Shown: one piece after another, positions 51,288-63,945 of the stretch
Layout: each line of letters starts with the position of its first letter
Numbering within the stretch: the first letter of the stretch is position 1
Source of the DNA: Acanthacorydalis orientalis
Lineage: Eukaryota > Arthropoda > Insecta > Megaloptera > Corydalidae
Length of the DNA: 64,000 nucleotides
Direction of reading: 5' to 3'
NCBI GenBank assembly: GCA_034766995.1
Contig: CM068314.1
Span: forward strand, 34,364,208 to 34,428,207
Position numbers and translations under genes: made by a program
Notes under the pieces: generated by a model
What the model saw: only the letters and a program-made list of their open reading frames with translations
What the model was told of the DNA's origin: nothing
Database searches by the model: none

Positions 51288-51773
51288 TATTCATATATTG
51301 TAAACATTTAAACAGAATATCATTTTATGAACTTTTTTTTATAATTTTTGATAAAAATGATTTAAATATTGATTTTGTACCATTCATTATATTTTATAAG
51401 TACATTTAAACAGTTTTGGTTTTCGTTTAGTCGTTTTCAATCTGAACAATAAAGATATACTCGTTTATTATTATTTCTGTAATCTTCTGATGCATTATTC
51501 TAGTAGTGTTTATTATTTTAGGTCACTTGAGTTTCTATTTTCTGTTATCATTTTTAGCATGTGTTCCTTTTTTGATAGATTCAGATAACGAGTTATTTAA
51601 ATCTGTCATAAAATGGCGCACACATTGAAACTAATATTAGAAGACTGGAATTCAAGTTATTAATATGATGAAGATTATCAGGATAATATATTTAAATAAT
51701 AGTTTAAAGCATTAATAAACATTTCAATACGACGAAATGAACAAACATTCTCATTACAAAACTTCCCTTATAG

Positions 51774-51944
51774 GTATCGACGGATCCTGTAAAAGGATTA
51801 TTGTTTCATAATAGAAAAGATCATAAATCAATATGCATAGATCCTCATTCATCAGAAAATAACAATAATACAAGGACACGAATCTATTCAGATAAATATG
51901 ATCAAGTCGTTTTGTATGATCATGTCGTCAGAAAGAAGTCATAA
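51774..51944 (+). CDS. CFAP299: CFAP299, exon 4 (C-terminal)
   Basis: Follows the acceptor CCCTTATAG. It encodes 56 residues, VSTDPVKGLLFHNRKDHKSI through YDQVVLYDHVVRKKS, and ends at TAA (51942-51944). GLLFxNRxDRKxI and the final YDHxVRRK are family C-terminal hallmarks. The whole protein is 229 residues, close to the roughly 230 typical of the family, so the gene is complete in this window. The pogo-like element at 50843-51287 sits in the preceding intron. Confidence 0.94.
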   Translation, partial: VSTDPVKGLLFHNRKDHKSICIDPHSSENNNNTRTRIYSDKYDQVVLYDHVVRKKS

Positions 51945-51994
51945 ACAAATGTATACATTTGTAAATATTATTGGTCAATTTGTTATAATATTTA

Positions 51995-52000
51995 AATAAA
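51995..52000 (+). terminator. Candidate polyadenylation signal of CFAP299
   Basis: AATAAA 51 bases after the CFAP299 stop codon, followed by T-rich sequence. It is the first such hexamer downstream, so a very short 3' untranslated region is likely. AT-rich DNA yields AATAAA often, hence the moderate confidence. Confidence 0.55.
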
Positions 52001-55000
52001 GTTTACATATATTTTTATACAAGTAGTACAGAGATAATCTTTTAAATAATTTATAATAAGTGAATTAAGAAAAAAATAAAGTATTAATATGTTTTTTTGT
52101 TAAAAAAATTTAATTTGAGATAGGAATTATATAAAATATCCAATATTATTTTTAAATTAAATTGTTTATATATTAACATTTTAACAATTAGCTATTTAGA
52201 CCGCAATAACAAACTGTAAATCCAAATTGCAGTAAAAATTAACAATACTTTTTTACAATTATAATTTATTCATGTGCTTCCTTCAATTTATTTATAATTA
52301 CAGATATAAAATTTGTACGTACATATGTGTTCACGATAATTTAATATTTCAATTATAATTAAAAAGATGTAAGACTAAAATTACATCACATTTATTAATT
52401 TTTAAGTTGAAACAAAGTTACGGTAAACTTAAAAAGCTAATTGATGTATTCGAACTTAGCGCGAAAATCCAATCAAAGTGACATGTACTAAATAAACTTT
52501 TCGGACTGATGTTAACATTCAAACGTGTGATTAATATATTTTAGAGAACATAATTTGTTTTATAAACAATGTAGACAAAGTTTTTTTTTTGTAATTAATT
52601 ATAAAGTAACTTTTTGCAACTGCATTTTTATAATCATTTTATAAAAAACAATAACACAATAATTACACAGTCCCATATGCCATGAAAACAAATGACAAAT
52701 AGAAACAAAAACTGACATATCGTTTTAAATCAATCATTAGAAAGTACTGCGAATACTTGTTTCGTTTAAAAAAGATAAGTTTGTTTCGAATTATGTGTTT
52801 TTAAATTGTAAATTAAGTTTTATACGAGTTCGGTGTGTACAAGTTTAATTTCAAGGAATGTGTTTTTATACGAGTTGTATATTTTAACTGTAGAAACAAT
52901 TTCGTTTTTCTGCGAAAACCTAGGTTATGTACAATTCAAACAATATTTGACAAATAAAGTTTGTTGTTAATAAAGTAATAATAATCGTTTTTAAGAGTTC
53001 GGTAAGTAATTATATACACTATTAACATACTTTAGGTAAATTAAATTATATATTCATAAGTTTTGAATTAACAAGCGGTTCGTAATCATGCATGTATGTG
53101 GAAAGATTAAATTGCATTTCAGCGATTCATTTGTAAATCCCTGTATGTATTTGATGATGATTTGTTTATTTTTTTACATTAAATATGATGTAATTGCAAT
53201 ACATATTGAATTATATGTACCTTTTGTTTCTTTAGTTCAGTTTAAATTGTTAAACTTTAATAGTTACGAATAAATTTATTTCGAAAGTTAGATTTGCATA
53301 TTTTAAAATAATCAAAATGATAATAAAAATATTCAACTTATAACTAAATATTACAATTAATGAAGCGATGTTTTTTAAAAAATAATTTTATAAATTGGAC
53401 AATATTCGATCTTAATTGTGTCATAATTTTTTATTGGATAGCAACAATTTCTACATAAGTTAATTACTAAATTACTTAACTATCTTCAGGTGTGTAAAAA
53501 TATCATTCCAAGAAAATATAACAACTTTTTATTATTCGATAATACAGATAATAAAAAATTGTTGATCTAGTTTCAAATACCAAAAAATATGTTTTTATAT
53601 TGTATAATGATGACATTGATAAATAAAGAGGGTGTTATTTTTAATGCACGATAACCTTACATTATAAATATTTATTAAGCCAAAGAAATCAATACGTCGA
53701 TAAATTCATATTCATTTTTATGACTTGAACATAAAAAGACTGATTTAAGGAGATAAAACCTCGATTTGTATTATTTTCAGTGTATTCTTAGGGCTAGCAA
53801 TTTATTCATGCCGACGAGAAAAGTAAACTAAATATTTATTTTACCAATAAGATTGTTCCTGGCAAATTTGTTCTATCGTATCTTTATGACTTCCTCCTTT
53901 AGTTGATTCTAACTTAATTGACAGTCAACAAAACAAATATGCAGAAATATATCAACGTTTATTTTATGCTACAACAAAATATTTTGTTTGATCTGTAAAC
54001 ATATTTTTATAGATTCAAAAATGAATATTTCAATAATAATGAAATAAAGATTTATAATTATAATACTAAAATTAGATTTATGATTATAAATTATAACCAT
54101 AATCAAATATTTTTTATATTTAGCAAAATTTTTCAATAAAAAATCAATTAAGTTCACGCAAATAAAATAATCAATAACTGTTTTTTTTTTATTTATAACT
54201 TAGAGTAAAACTAACTATTCACTATTTTATGAAATAGTTTATATATAGCTGTTTAAAAGACACACCGAATATACACGTTTTTCCTTTAATGATATATTTT
54301 TATTGTACGTTAAATGAATTCTGCATTTTATATCTAATACTAATTATTCAATTGAAATATATTTACATTTATTTAAATACTTTATATTTTTTTAATATAT
54401 TTATTTTATTATAAACAAAGTATTTCACAACAATGCTTCAATATGTTTCTTAAGAAAGTTTTCAGTTGATTTTTTAATCAAAAATGCTTATTAAAACATA
54501 AACATTGAATATTAGCTTTCTATACTTTGTCATAAAAATCATAATATTTAAAGTTTTGATACATTTTTATAAAATAAGTTTAGGGAAATTATTAAATATG
54601 GTGTGCTGGAGGTTTTCGTCCTTTTGGATTAGTTAAGTGTCTGTTTTCCACAAATAGTTTTAGAATGTATGCCATTCATTATTTATGTGTACATATTTTA
54701 AAAAACAGCACATGACATTAAATGTAAATTAATATTAAAATGGAAATAACAAAAAATGATACTAAAAGAATAAAATTAAAATTTCTTGAAGATTTTAAAC
54801 TATAGAAAAAAAATACAAATAAACACATATAGCAACGATATATTTTGTATTCTAAACTTATAAACCACACATTCATCTAAAACAAACATAAATTGAACAA
54901 ACAATAAATTTAACGACATTTTTCAACACCTAAGTGAGGATGATATCATACATATTGAAATTAGTAGTGGAGAACATACAATCAGCTGATCCAAAGGACA

Positions 55001-55239
55001 TACACTACCAGGACAACAAATTAACGGGATCTCATGTATAAAAATATACAATTATAACAAATGAATAAATATAATTCAACTTTTTATATTTTTTTTACTT
55101 GTAGAATGTAATTATATTTTTATTTGCATTTCATTGTTTCGTATATGTAATATATTGGAAAATAATACATTGCTACTGAAAAAAACGTGCACTGTGTAAA
55201 TCAATTATCAAACTAAACAATTCTTTAATTAAATTTAGT

Positions 55240-55332
55240 AAATCATTAATATATCATCAATAAGAACTTAATTACATCTTGTTGGCAAATCATTAATACA
55301 TCATCAATAAGAACTTAATTACATCTTGTTGG
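55240..55332. repeat. 47-bp tandem duplication
   Basis: A unit beginning AAATCATTAATA and ending ATCTTGTTGG occurs at 55240-55286 and 55287-55332. The copies differ essentially at one base (ATATAT against ATACAT), so the duplication is recent. Confidence 0.93.
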
Positions 55333-55668
55333 TTTATTATAGTATTTAAGAAGTTATTTATGACTAACAGTTTATTAATACCAAAATCTGTCAAGTTAGT
55401 AAAATTTTCAATTATCAATAAACTACATTTTTTAATGACAAATTTTCAAATTATTTACTTCATCTCAATTTAAAGTTAATTTTTAACTGATGTTTGGATT
55501 TCTTTAATTTTCATTAGTCAGAAATGTGTAAGAACCGACTATGTTTATTATTCAAGGAAATCACTACTTAAAGTAACAAACACTGCTCGGATTTAAACTT
55601 GCTTGAAATGATTAACAACGTTACTTATTAAATATTAAGTTATAATTTTTTGCATAGAATGTATATAC

Positions 55669-55706
<38 letters not shown>

Positions 55707-57932
55707 GTAAATAAACTTTTTCTTAAGAAAGTAATAAGAAAAAATGAATTAAGGTTATGTTTTTCAAGATAAAATATTTTTTTCAATTATTTACAAATAT
55801 AAAATAAATATAAAAAGTGAAATAGCCTTACTGGAGATTTATAGATGTAACATAATTTTTTCAAATATATGTTTCATGTATTTATTTATACTTGTATATA
55901 TAAATTTATATATATATATATACAGCATACATATGTAGGCAATCCTGATTAATTCTGTAATTTAAAAACAATAAGAACAATAAAAGAATTTTAAATTTTA
56001 AACATATGCCAAAATATATAAAATAATTAAATATAGTTTTCGAAAAACTAAATTTTTGATTAAACAATGTACATATAACATAATAATAAAACCAATTCAC
56101 TTTTGATGTAATAATTTTAAGATTTGATTAAATTTTCCATTTGTTCGAGTATTCAATGCTCTCTGTACTATAAAACAAGAAAAGAATGCGAACAATTTTC
56201 TTACAAGACAACGAACAACTCTAAAAGGAATTCATTTAAGAAATTTAAATAGGTATTTGACACATATTGAATCCGATAGCATTTTCAATGTTCTTACATG
56301 GTTATTCGATGAAATTACATGGAAAAAGTTGATTGAAATAGTGTTTTCTTTTCATTTAATTTGATACGAGTTTGTTTCAATAGTATTGTCTATTTTGAAA
56401 AGATTCTATCTGTATAAAATATTGATGAAAGGATTATTAGGACGCTGTGAGTTGAACATGAAATGTGTTTTTCACGAGGAAAATCCTATATAGTATGAAA
56501 CGTACGTACGTAATTTAAAAATGGTAGAGATTTTGTGTTTAAAGAGAATTAGATTTTATATTACAGAAACGTAATTAGAGAAATGCAGATTACATGTTCA
56601 TTAATTCATAGAGATATAAAAGATGAGTTATGAGGTAATTAAAAAAATATAATAAAAAAAATGTATAATTTTTGATTTATCATCAGTTTCGTTTAAAATG
56701 TTTCAGTTTATAAAATGAAATTATTAATTAAATTAAAACAGTTCTATCAAAGTTTGAATCCAACTAATAAATTTCTGCATATGTTCAGCATTTTTATAAA
56801 TAATATATTAATAATAAGTAATAGCATAATTACTTAATAATTTTTAACTTTATAAATGTAAATGTGATAAGTTAACTATAAAAGAGATAAAATTTGTTCC
56901 TTTTTTATATCTTGTAGTTAAAGTAAGCTATTAGCCATTTCATGTTTAAATCCATTACAGAATGTTGTGTTTATTTAAGAAATCTTTGTGAATGTATCTG
57001 AAATAAATTAAGTGACAATAACTGCGAGCTCAACGAGAATTTTATAAGGGTGAAATGTATCTATAAAGAGTTGTCAAATGACAATATTGTGTGTTTTGTA
57101 ATACAATTCAAAGCATTAGTGAAGAACGAAAGATGCAATCAATGTTTGCAACAAGACAAAATATTGGATGAATAATAAAATAAACTTATACTAGAAAAAT
57201 TCACATTTTATACACAATTGATATTTTTGCACCAATATATAAATATTTATATATTTAAAAAAGTTTTGTCATGATTAGTTCTTTATTTTCTCAATTTTTT
57301 TGATACTGATATTGATCATCTGAAATATAAAAATATAAATAATAATACAAATTTTAACGGAATACGGTAAAATATTTAATTTTCTTTTGCGAAAATATTT
57401 CAGTCTTCCAATTACTGTTTTCAAATTGATATTTGCTCATATTTTAATGTTTGAAATTATATCTTTTATTTTTTATTCTTTTAAAAAAATATCTTTTAAA
57501 TTAGATTTTTTCTCCATTTATATTTTTTTTACAAAACAATGTATTATGACAATGAATTATTTGTTCTACCTCTTTTTATATACATATATCTATAAATCAT
57601 TCTATCTACTTATCTCTCACTTTCTTTTTTCATGATAAATATATATACAAATTATAAACACTAATTAGATATCGTAAAGATAGAAATTTGTATTTCTGAT
57701 AGATTTTTTTAATTCAACCATGTAATAATAAATTATGTAAAAAGCGTAATAGACATTCTAGTACATAGCACTATTAAAATTAATTATTTAAAAAATATTT
57801 ATTATTCCAACATTTTTTGTTTTTAGTTATTAAACTTACTTTCCCAAATAAATTCTTATTTTCTCATTTGATTCATTTACATATTTCAATAATATATATT
57901 ATAAATTATAACTATTTAAAATCTATGAATAT

Positions 57933-57937
<5 letters not shown>

Positions 57938-57977
<40 letters not shown>
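57938..57977. repeat. (TA)n microsatellite
   Basis: About 19 TA units. Confidence 0.95.
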
Positions 57978-57980
<3 letters not shown>

Positions 57981-58120
57981 TAAAAATGCATCTGTTACAA
58001 TTTTACTGAAAGAATTAAAAATAATTTTCCTATACAAAAACTATAACTTTATATGAAATTTAAAACGTTGCTATTTTATATTATCTTTTATTTTGATATT
58101 TAAGTGTTAATTTCACAATT

Positions 58121-58123
<3 letters not shown>

Positions 58124-58168
<45 letters not shown>
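58124..58168. repeat. (TA)n microsatellite
   Basis: About 21 TA units. Confidence 0.95.
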
Positions 58169-58169
<1 letters not shown>

Positions 58170-58545
58170 AAGATTGCATAATACAGTAGGTAATATATTT
58201 TTGAGAACAAATATAAATATATGAGTTACAATAATGAAGCTTCTTAAAAATACATTTATTATAATGAACATTGCAAAGGAAAGATATAATAATTTGATTC
58301 ATTACAATAAATCAATAGAACAAAGTTTAATATTTCAATTCAAGAAGAAAATAAATACTTTTTCATAAAGAACCACAGAGTTTACTAACGAACATAATTA
58401 TCAAAACATACAAAAAGGGGGAAATAATACGAGTCAATGGTTAGATTTAGAAGATTACTTTTATTTTTCTCTTCTAATGATGGTTTTCTACGTAACACAC
58501 ATATACAAACCTACAGATATACAGTCATATATGCGTTTATATATA

Positions 58546-58618
<73 letters not shown>
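58546..58618. repeat. Long (TA)n microsatellite
   Basis: About 35 TA units. Confidence 0.95.
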
Positions 58619-58621
<3 letters not shown>

Positions 58622-58802
58622 GTTATTAATAACTGCTATCAATAATGCCAATTATAAAGTTTATTTTTAAAAAAATATATATAAATTAAATACAGTTCCT
58701 ATTATGTATAGAAAAAACATTTAATAATACTACTCATTATTATTTGTTTATCAATAACGATCGTACAGTTCCTTAAATACGGGAGGATATTTTAAAAACA
58801 TA

Positions 58803-58863
58803 TACACGTACCTACATATATATATATATATATATATACATATATATACACAAACATATATAA

Positions 58864-58943
<80 letters not shown>
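58803..58943. repeat. TATA/TACA block
   Basis: Mixed TACATA and TA runs, about 140 bp. Confidence 0.95.
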
Positions 58944-59317
58944 TGAACTTGAGTTGATTTTAACAAAAAGAGCATATTTCAAAAGCATCCAGGATTGAAC
59001 GATTGCTTAACGATCTTTGATTTATTAATTGATATTATTTCTTACTGAAAAAAATGGCAGATAAACGCGTCAAGTGGGTACTTAAGAAGTACTTTAACCA
59101 TCAATATTTTTAAATTATAGTCATTATTGAAGATGTTAAGCATGACCTTGGCACATTTTTAGCTTTTTGTACTAACATATGGTAGATATATGCAAACGAT
59201 AAAAGGACATTAATATTTTATACTAATGTCGTCATAAACGATACACTTATCGTCTCACTCACTCTTAATATATTTCTGATGTTTTTTTCAGAAGAAAATT
59301 TCAATTTATATACGTAT

Positions 59318-59429
59318 AAATATACGTATATGATATATGTTCATATGTATGTACATTTATATATACATATATATGTATATATATATATATATATGTTTAT
59401 GTATATATAGATAGATTGTGTATATATAG

Positions 59430-59461
<32 letters not shown>
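59318..59461. repeat. TATA/TATG/GATA mixed block
   Basis: Includes a TATACGTATA-type inverted pair near 59320 and TAGATAGATTG steps. Confidence 0.93.
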
Positions 59462-59832
59462 TTCTTCAAAACTTTACCTGAACCCCTCTACAAACAGATC
59501 TATTTCAACAGTTTTAAATTCATATTTATGGGTATTCAATTATTTAAATCACTTCTGATTCTAATAAAATGTATATATATATATAAATAAAGTAAAATTT
59601 AAGATAATGTACAATTCTTTAAAAAAGCAACGTGTAAATACTGTATAGAATTACTAAATACGATGACATCCCATTTTACAAGAAATTCTCCCGAAGAATT
59701 ATGTTATGAAATGTGCGACATTATAAAACAACTGTGTTGCAATCTATTTGCAAGAATGATTATATAAACATACTTATGTATACATATATATATATATATA
59801 GTCCACTAATTAATTATTAAAATATATTAGAA

Positions 59833-59837
<5 letters not shown>

Positions 59838-59882
<45 letters not shown>
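59838..59882. repeat. (TA)n microsatellite
   Basis: About 22 TA units. Confidence 0.95.
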
Positions 59883-59884
<2 letters not shown>

Positions 59885-60174
59885 TGAAAAAATAAGATAT
59901 TAGAATATATAACTCATTTTTTTATTTAAATAAAAAAAATAATTCAGCTTGTTAATTTAATTAAAATATAATTCTTTTATCACCTATTCAATAAATATGA
60001 TAAGGTTGTATATACGATTATTTTTTTTAATTTATTTCCGTTGGAACATGTGCACTAAATTTGGTAATTCCCATTTTGATATATTATTCATTATATCTAT
60101 GACACTATATAATTTCAATTTTGGATATTTTTATAAACTAATATTTCTTAATGCGTCATTACCTAAATAATTTA

Positions 60175-60205
<31 letters not shown>

Positions 60206-60213
60206 AAGAGAGA
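60175..60213. repeat. (TA)n(GA)n microsatellite
   Basis: Short TA run followed by about nine GA units. Confidence 0.94.
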
Positions 60214-60650
60214 AGTATGCTGTAAAAAATAAATATATAAAATGTTCAGACACATCTTTTTTCACTTTATGACGTTGATTATTTGATTTATGTAATATCC
60301 TGTAATAAAAAAATCATTGCAACTTAATCGAGAATGAATGGATCGGATATTGATTATTGTCTTGTTTCTTTTTTAATAGAAAAAACCCATTTTAAATATC
60401 GTTGAATTATTAAGTGATACCACAGTATAAAAACACACACATCATACCAACATTCTTCACAATTTCTTTGCTAAATATCACATGTTCTACGTTTTTTCAC
60501 TACGAAAATGTTTAAAATAATTATACAAAAATAAATTTAGTTTAGTTAAAAAAGAATAACATACGCTTCAGTATTGAATAAATATTTATATAAATTATGA
60601 ATATTACAGATATTAGGCATAAAAGATGTACACACTTATGTACATAACAA

Positions 60651-60705
60651 TATACATATACGTATACATAGAGATATATATATATATATACATGTATACA
60701 CACAC

Positions 60706-60736
<31 letters not shown>

Positions 60737-60766
60737 TATTCATATATATATATATATATATATACA
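60651..60766. repeat. Mixed TA/CA block
   Basis: TA runs with CACACA interruptions. Confidence 0.94.
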
Positions 60767-61194
60767 ATCTCTTCAAATATGCGCATGTATCATATAGTAA
60801 TATAAAGGTATCCATTGTCTATAAAAGTAGCCTTAAGGCGAACAAAATAGAAAACTGAAACAAATAAAATTGGAACAGATACTCATAAACCTGTACTACA
60901 ATAGCAATGTGATCTTAAAGTTCAACGTTCGAATATAAATTAACGGATCCATTATAACGATTTAAAAATTGGAACACAAAAAATATGAATCGATATATAA
61001 AATAAAGAAATCTAATATCCGGATTGTAATTTTTAGTAATTATATAATATCAAGCAAAAATTTTTAATAAAAGATATGAAACTAAATGCGTGAAGAAAAA
61101 AATAATATGTTGAATTTTCGTATAATTTATTATTTCAAATGTTAATGTTTGATTTAATTTCTAAAATTATTAAATTTACACTTTTGTTTGTATC

Positions 61195-61196
<2 letters not shown>

Positions 61197-61248
<52 letters not shown>
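61197..61248. repeat. (TA)n microsatellite
   Basis: About 25 TA units. Confidence 0.95.
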
Positions 61249-61252
<4 letters not shown>

Positions 61253-61856
61253 CAGATTATGTTAATTAAAATGGAAAAAAATCATATCTCAATTTACGAA
61301 ATTAATGCATATACTATGAAGTTAAACCTTTAAATATATTAATTTCACAAAAAAGTTAAAAATAATATAGTAAATCGGAAACAAATAGTCAAAAATAATA
61401 TAAATAAAAACCAAACTGAACTATTTTTACAATAGTTATTTACACAAGAATCCATATATAAAGATAACAATGATAATAAAAGGTTGGTGTAAAATAGATT
61501 ATTTGAAAAGTATCGTTGATTGGTAAAAGTAGATATATATTGTTTAATAAGAAAAAAATGCAATTAAATGAATATAAAAAGAATCCACCAGTGTTAAAAA
61601 TCTAAATTAAACCTTTTATTACAACAAAGTTTTATGATTAAAATTATTTCATAATTAGTAACATATTTTAGTAATAATTTTATAATATTCATATATATAT
61701 ATATATATATATACATATATACATGTATATATATATACACATACAGACAAATAAATAGGTGGATATAGTTATTATAAATATATTTTATGTTAAAAATAAT
61801 TTTTAATATTAAACAATTAAAATTATTGTTATTTAAATAAATTCTAAAGAGCATAC

Positions 61857-61958
61857 CTGTTTCTCTATAGTATTTCCAGAATGTACAATATCATAATATT
61901 CAGAATGTAGACAATGATTACGCAGTCGAACCGGTTTGAGAATTGAATTCACTGGCAT
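61857..61958 (-). CDS. NOS: Nitric oxide synthase, probable first coding exon
   Basis: Minus-strand ATG at 61958-61956 opens 34 codons ending IEKQ at a donor GTATGC. The residues LKPVRLRN and YYDIVH match the NOS segment just before the zinc-cysteine block, typically of the form P-V-x-L-x-N then Y-D-x-L-H. The exon ends in phase 0, and the exon at 22183 starts in phase 0 with STLCSAQTC, giving a continuous NOS-like sequence. An in-frame TAA lies about seven codons upstream of the ATG and there is no pyrimidine tract before it, so I take this as the translation start and not an internal exon. That would make a NOS with a short N-terminus. An alternative is an acceptor at the CCAG inside the ATGCCAG. 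The identification rests on a short alignment plus phase agreement. Confidence 0.72.
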
Positions 61959-62167
61959 TGTGTTTTGGTAATTTTTTTAAATTAATCTTATTGTTCAGTC
62001 AGTAAAACAAAAACCAAATTTAAGCTTTCACAGAATTTCACAACTGTTCGTTAAATAATACACTTGTGCACGTATGAGAATCCATCAATTCAAAGATTTA
62101 CTTATCTAACTGAATAATTAAAACGAATAATTTGTATTCCAATAAAAAAAACTAACCTTGAATTTAT

Positions 62168-62169
<2 letters not shown>

Positions 62170-62208
<39 letters not shown>
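62170..62208. repeat. (TA)n microsatellite
   Basis: About 18 TA units. Confidence 0.95.
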
Positions 62209-62214
<6 letters not shown>

Positions 62215-62291
62215 ATTGATGTTTTTAGTAGCATATTTCCGTAATACTTAATTTAAAAATAAGAATTGAAAATAAAAAATACACATTAATT

Positions 62292-62442
62292 TATATAGAT
62301 ACATATATATACATATATATATATATATACATATATACATATATATATACATATATATATGTATATACATATCTATATATATATACATATGTATATATAT
62401 ATATGTACATATATATATATACATATATATATATATACATAT

Positions 62443-62492
<50 letters not shown>

Positions 62493-62535
62493 CTATATAT
62501 ATATACATATGTATATATATATATATATATATACA
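62292..62535. repeat. TATA/TACA/TATG block with 120-bp internal duplication
   Basis: The motif ACATATCTATATATATATAC followed by ATATGTATA occurs at about 62367 and 62487, exactly 120 bp apart, so part of the block duplicated as a unit. Confidence 0.93.
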
Positions 62536-63055
62536 TGAAAAAATTTAAAAAACTACTCCAAACACGTTTACTTTGAAGATATTTTGCAATCGTAGCGAAG
62601 TTTATGAACCCGCGTACGTAGAAGAAACACAAACCAATTTCGAAACAAATTATCCCCTCCTAAGATTATATTGAAGAATTCTCTGAAGATATTATACAAC
62701 ACGATTTCAATACGAAATTTAATGTACCGTTCTCAGTACAACCTTGAACATAAAAATTTATACCTAATCATGTAAATGTATTTGGAAAAGAAAACAAACA
62801 ATAATGTGTAATAATATATGATGTCATGATTGATCATTATTTTACTTGCTGTAAGAAGGTACATATTTGTATAATAGATGTAAAATTGAATAGTTTTTGC
62901 TAAATACTTATATGGTTATTTTCAAACTTTTTTTACAAATATATATTTTTAAACGATCAATATAAACTAAATATTTAATTAACTTTCGTGATTTAACACA
63001 AACCAAATCATTATAATTTTTTTACACAACAGAAGAAATATATTTATATCAATTA

Positions 63056-63800
63056 TTAGTTCGATTGGGAAATAATTGTGGTTTTTGTTTTTTGAATTCT
63101 AACCTTATTTTTTTCAATAAAATTGTCATTTCATCGTGTTCATTTTAATATCATTTTAAAGTGAATTTTTCCATCTGGATTTTAGTAACATCGACATTGG
63201 TTTTATTATTAATTTTACTTCAAATTGGGCTATTGAATTAAAGATGGAAAAGAAGCAAATGAGAGCAATTTTTTGTACTCGTTCAAAACGGGTGGTAAAG
63301 CAAAAAAATTACTCGCAAACTAAACAGTGTTTTTGGTGTAAGTATTGTTAAGGAACGTAGGATGCAATGGTGGTACTGGTACCAAAAATTTTGTGTTGGG
63401 ACGAGAGCCTTGAAGATGAAGGTCTCGGGCGTCTTTCTTCAATTCAAACAACCATCTGAAGGCGTTAGTTAAATCATAACCATGCACAACAATTCGAGAG
63501 CATGCACAAAAGTTAGGCCCTAGTCGTCCAACAGTTCTTCTTGAACCACTTAAAACAGCTAGGAAAATCAAAAAAGCTTGATAAATGAGTGCCGCATATA
63601 GTGAACGAAAACCAAAAAAATCACCGTTACAAAGATTGTTCTATGCTTCTTTTACGCAACAGAATCGGTCTATTTTTCGATCATATTGTAACGTGCGACA
63701 AAAAGTGGATTGATGCGACAAAATTAAGAATTTTAATTTGGATTTATTTAAGAAAATATCAAACATTTTCTTAAAGATACTACTATAATGATTAAAATTC
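63056..63800 (+). pseudogene. Decayed mariner element (copy 2), Hsmar1/cecropia-like
   Basis: The left terminal repeat at 63056-63087 begins TTAGTTCGATTGGGAAATAA and continues into TTGTGGTTTTTG, preceded by TA (63054-63055). It resembles the TTAGGTTGGTGCAAAAG-type ends of cecropia/Hsmar1-related mariners. The transposase start is at 63244 (MEKKQMRAIF). Later pieces in shifted frames include ESLEDEG, FLNHLKQLGKSKKLDK, VPHIVNENQKNHRYKD and IVTCDKKW, which keeps the first catalytic aspartate. The second and third catalytic regions and the right end are missing, and sequence passes into a (TA)n block at 63.83 kb. Several frame shifts and stops (for example just before VPH) rule out function. Confidence 0.88.
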
Positions 63801-63809
63801 ACACATGTG

Positions 63810-63945
<136 letters not shown>

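Larger units (their letters stand above)
22184..61856 (-). other. NOS first coding intron (39.7 kb) hosting CFAP299
   Basis: Bounded on the minus strand by the donor GTATGC (61856 downward) and the acceptor TTATTACAG (ending 22184). It is full of (TA)n tracts and contains the complete CFAP299 gene on the plus strand and a pogo-like element. The span depends on both NOS exon calls being right and belonging to one transcript. Confidence 0.65.
52001..61856. other. AT-rich DNA between CFAP299 and NOS exon 1
   Basis: Part of the NOS intron by the model above. Many (TA)n tracts and a 47-bp tandem duplication at 55.24 kb. Tiny open frames exist, for example 34 codons from 59663 (MTSHFTRNSPEELCYE), but no family is recognised and none has convincing splice borders. 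Confidence 0.55.
61959..63055. other. Upstream flank of the NOS first coding exon
   Basis: Would contain NOS 5' untranslated sequence or another intron. It holds a (TA)n tract at 62.17 kb and a 240-bp TATA/TACA/TATG block at 62.29-62.54 kb, with nothing else recognisable. No promoter is evident by eye. Confidence 0.45.

Noticed and set aside
58751..58800. Minus-strand tail [15 protein letters not shown] ending in a stop, as a terminal exon
   Set aside because: The upstream sequence is a TATA block with only a weak acceptor, and the peptide is not recognised as part of NOS.
59041..59097. 19-codon frame MADKRVKWVLKKYFNHQYF
   Set aside because: Has a good start context but is too short and has no splice evidence or homologue that I recognise.
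60800..60850. Minus-strand acceptor TTTGTTTCAG followed by FYFVRLKATFIDNGY as a NOS exon
   Set aside because: The residues do not match NOS, and phase 0 joins already link 61857 to 22183 with a continuous NOS-like sequence.
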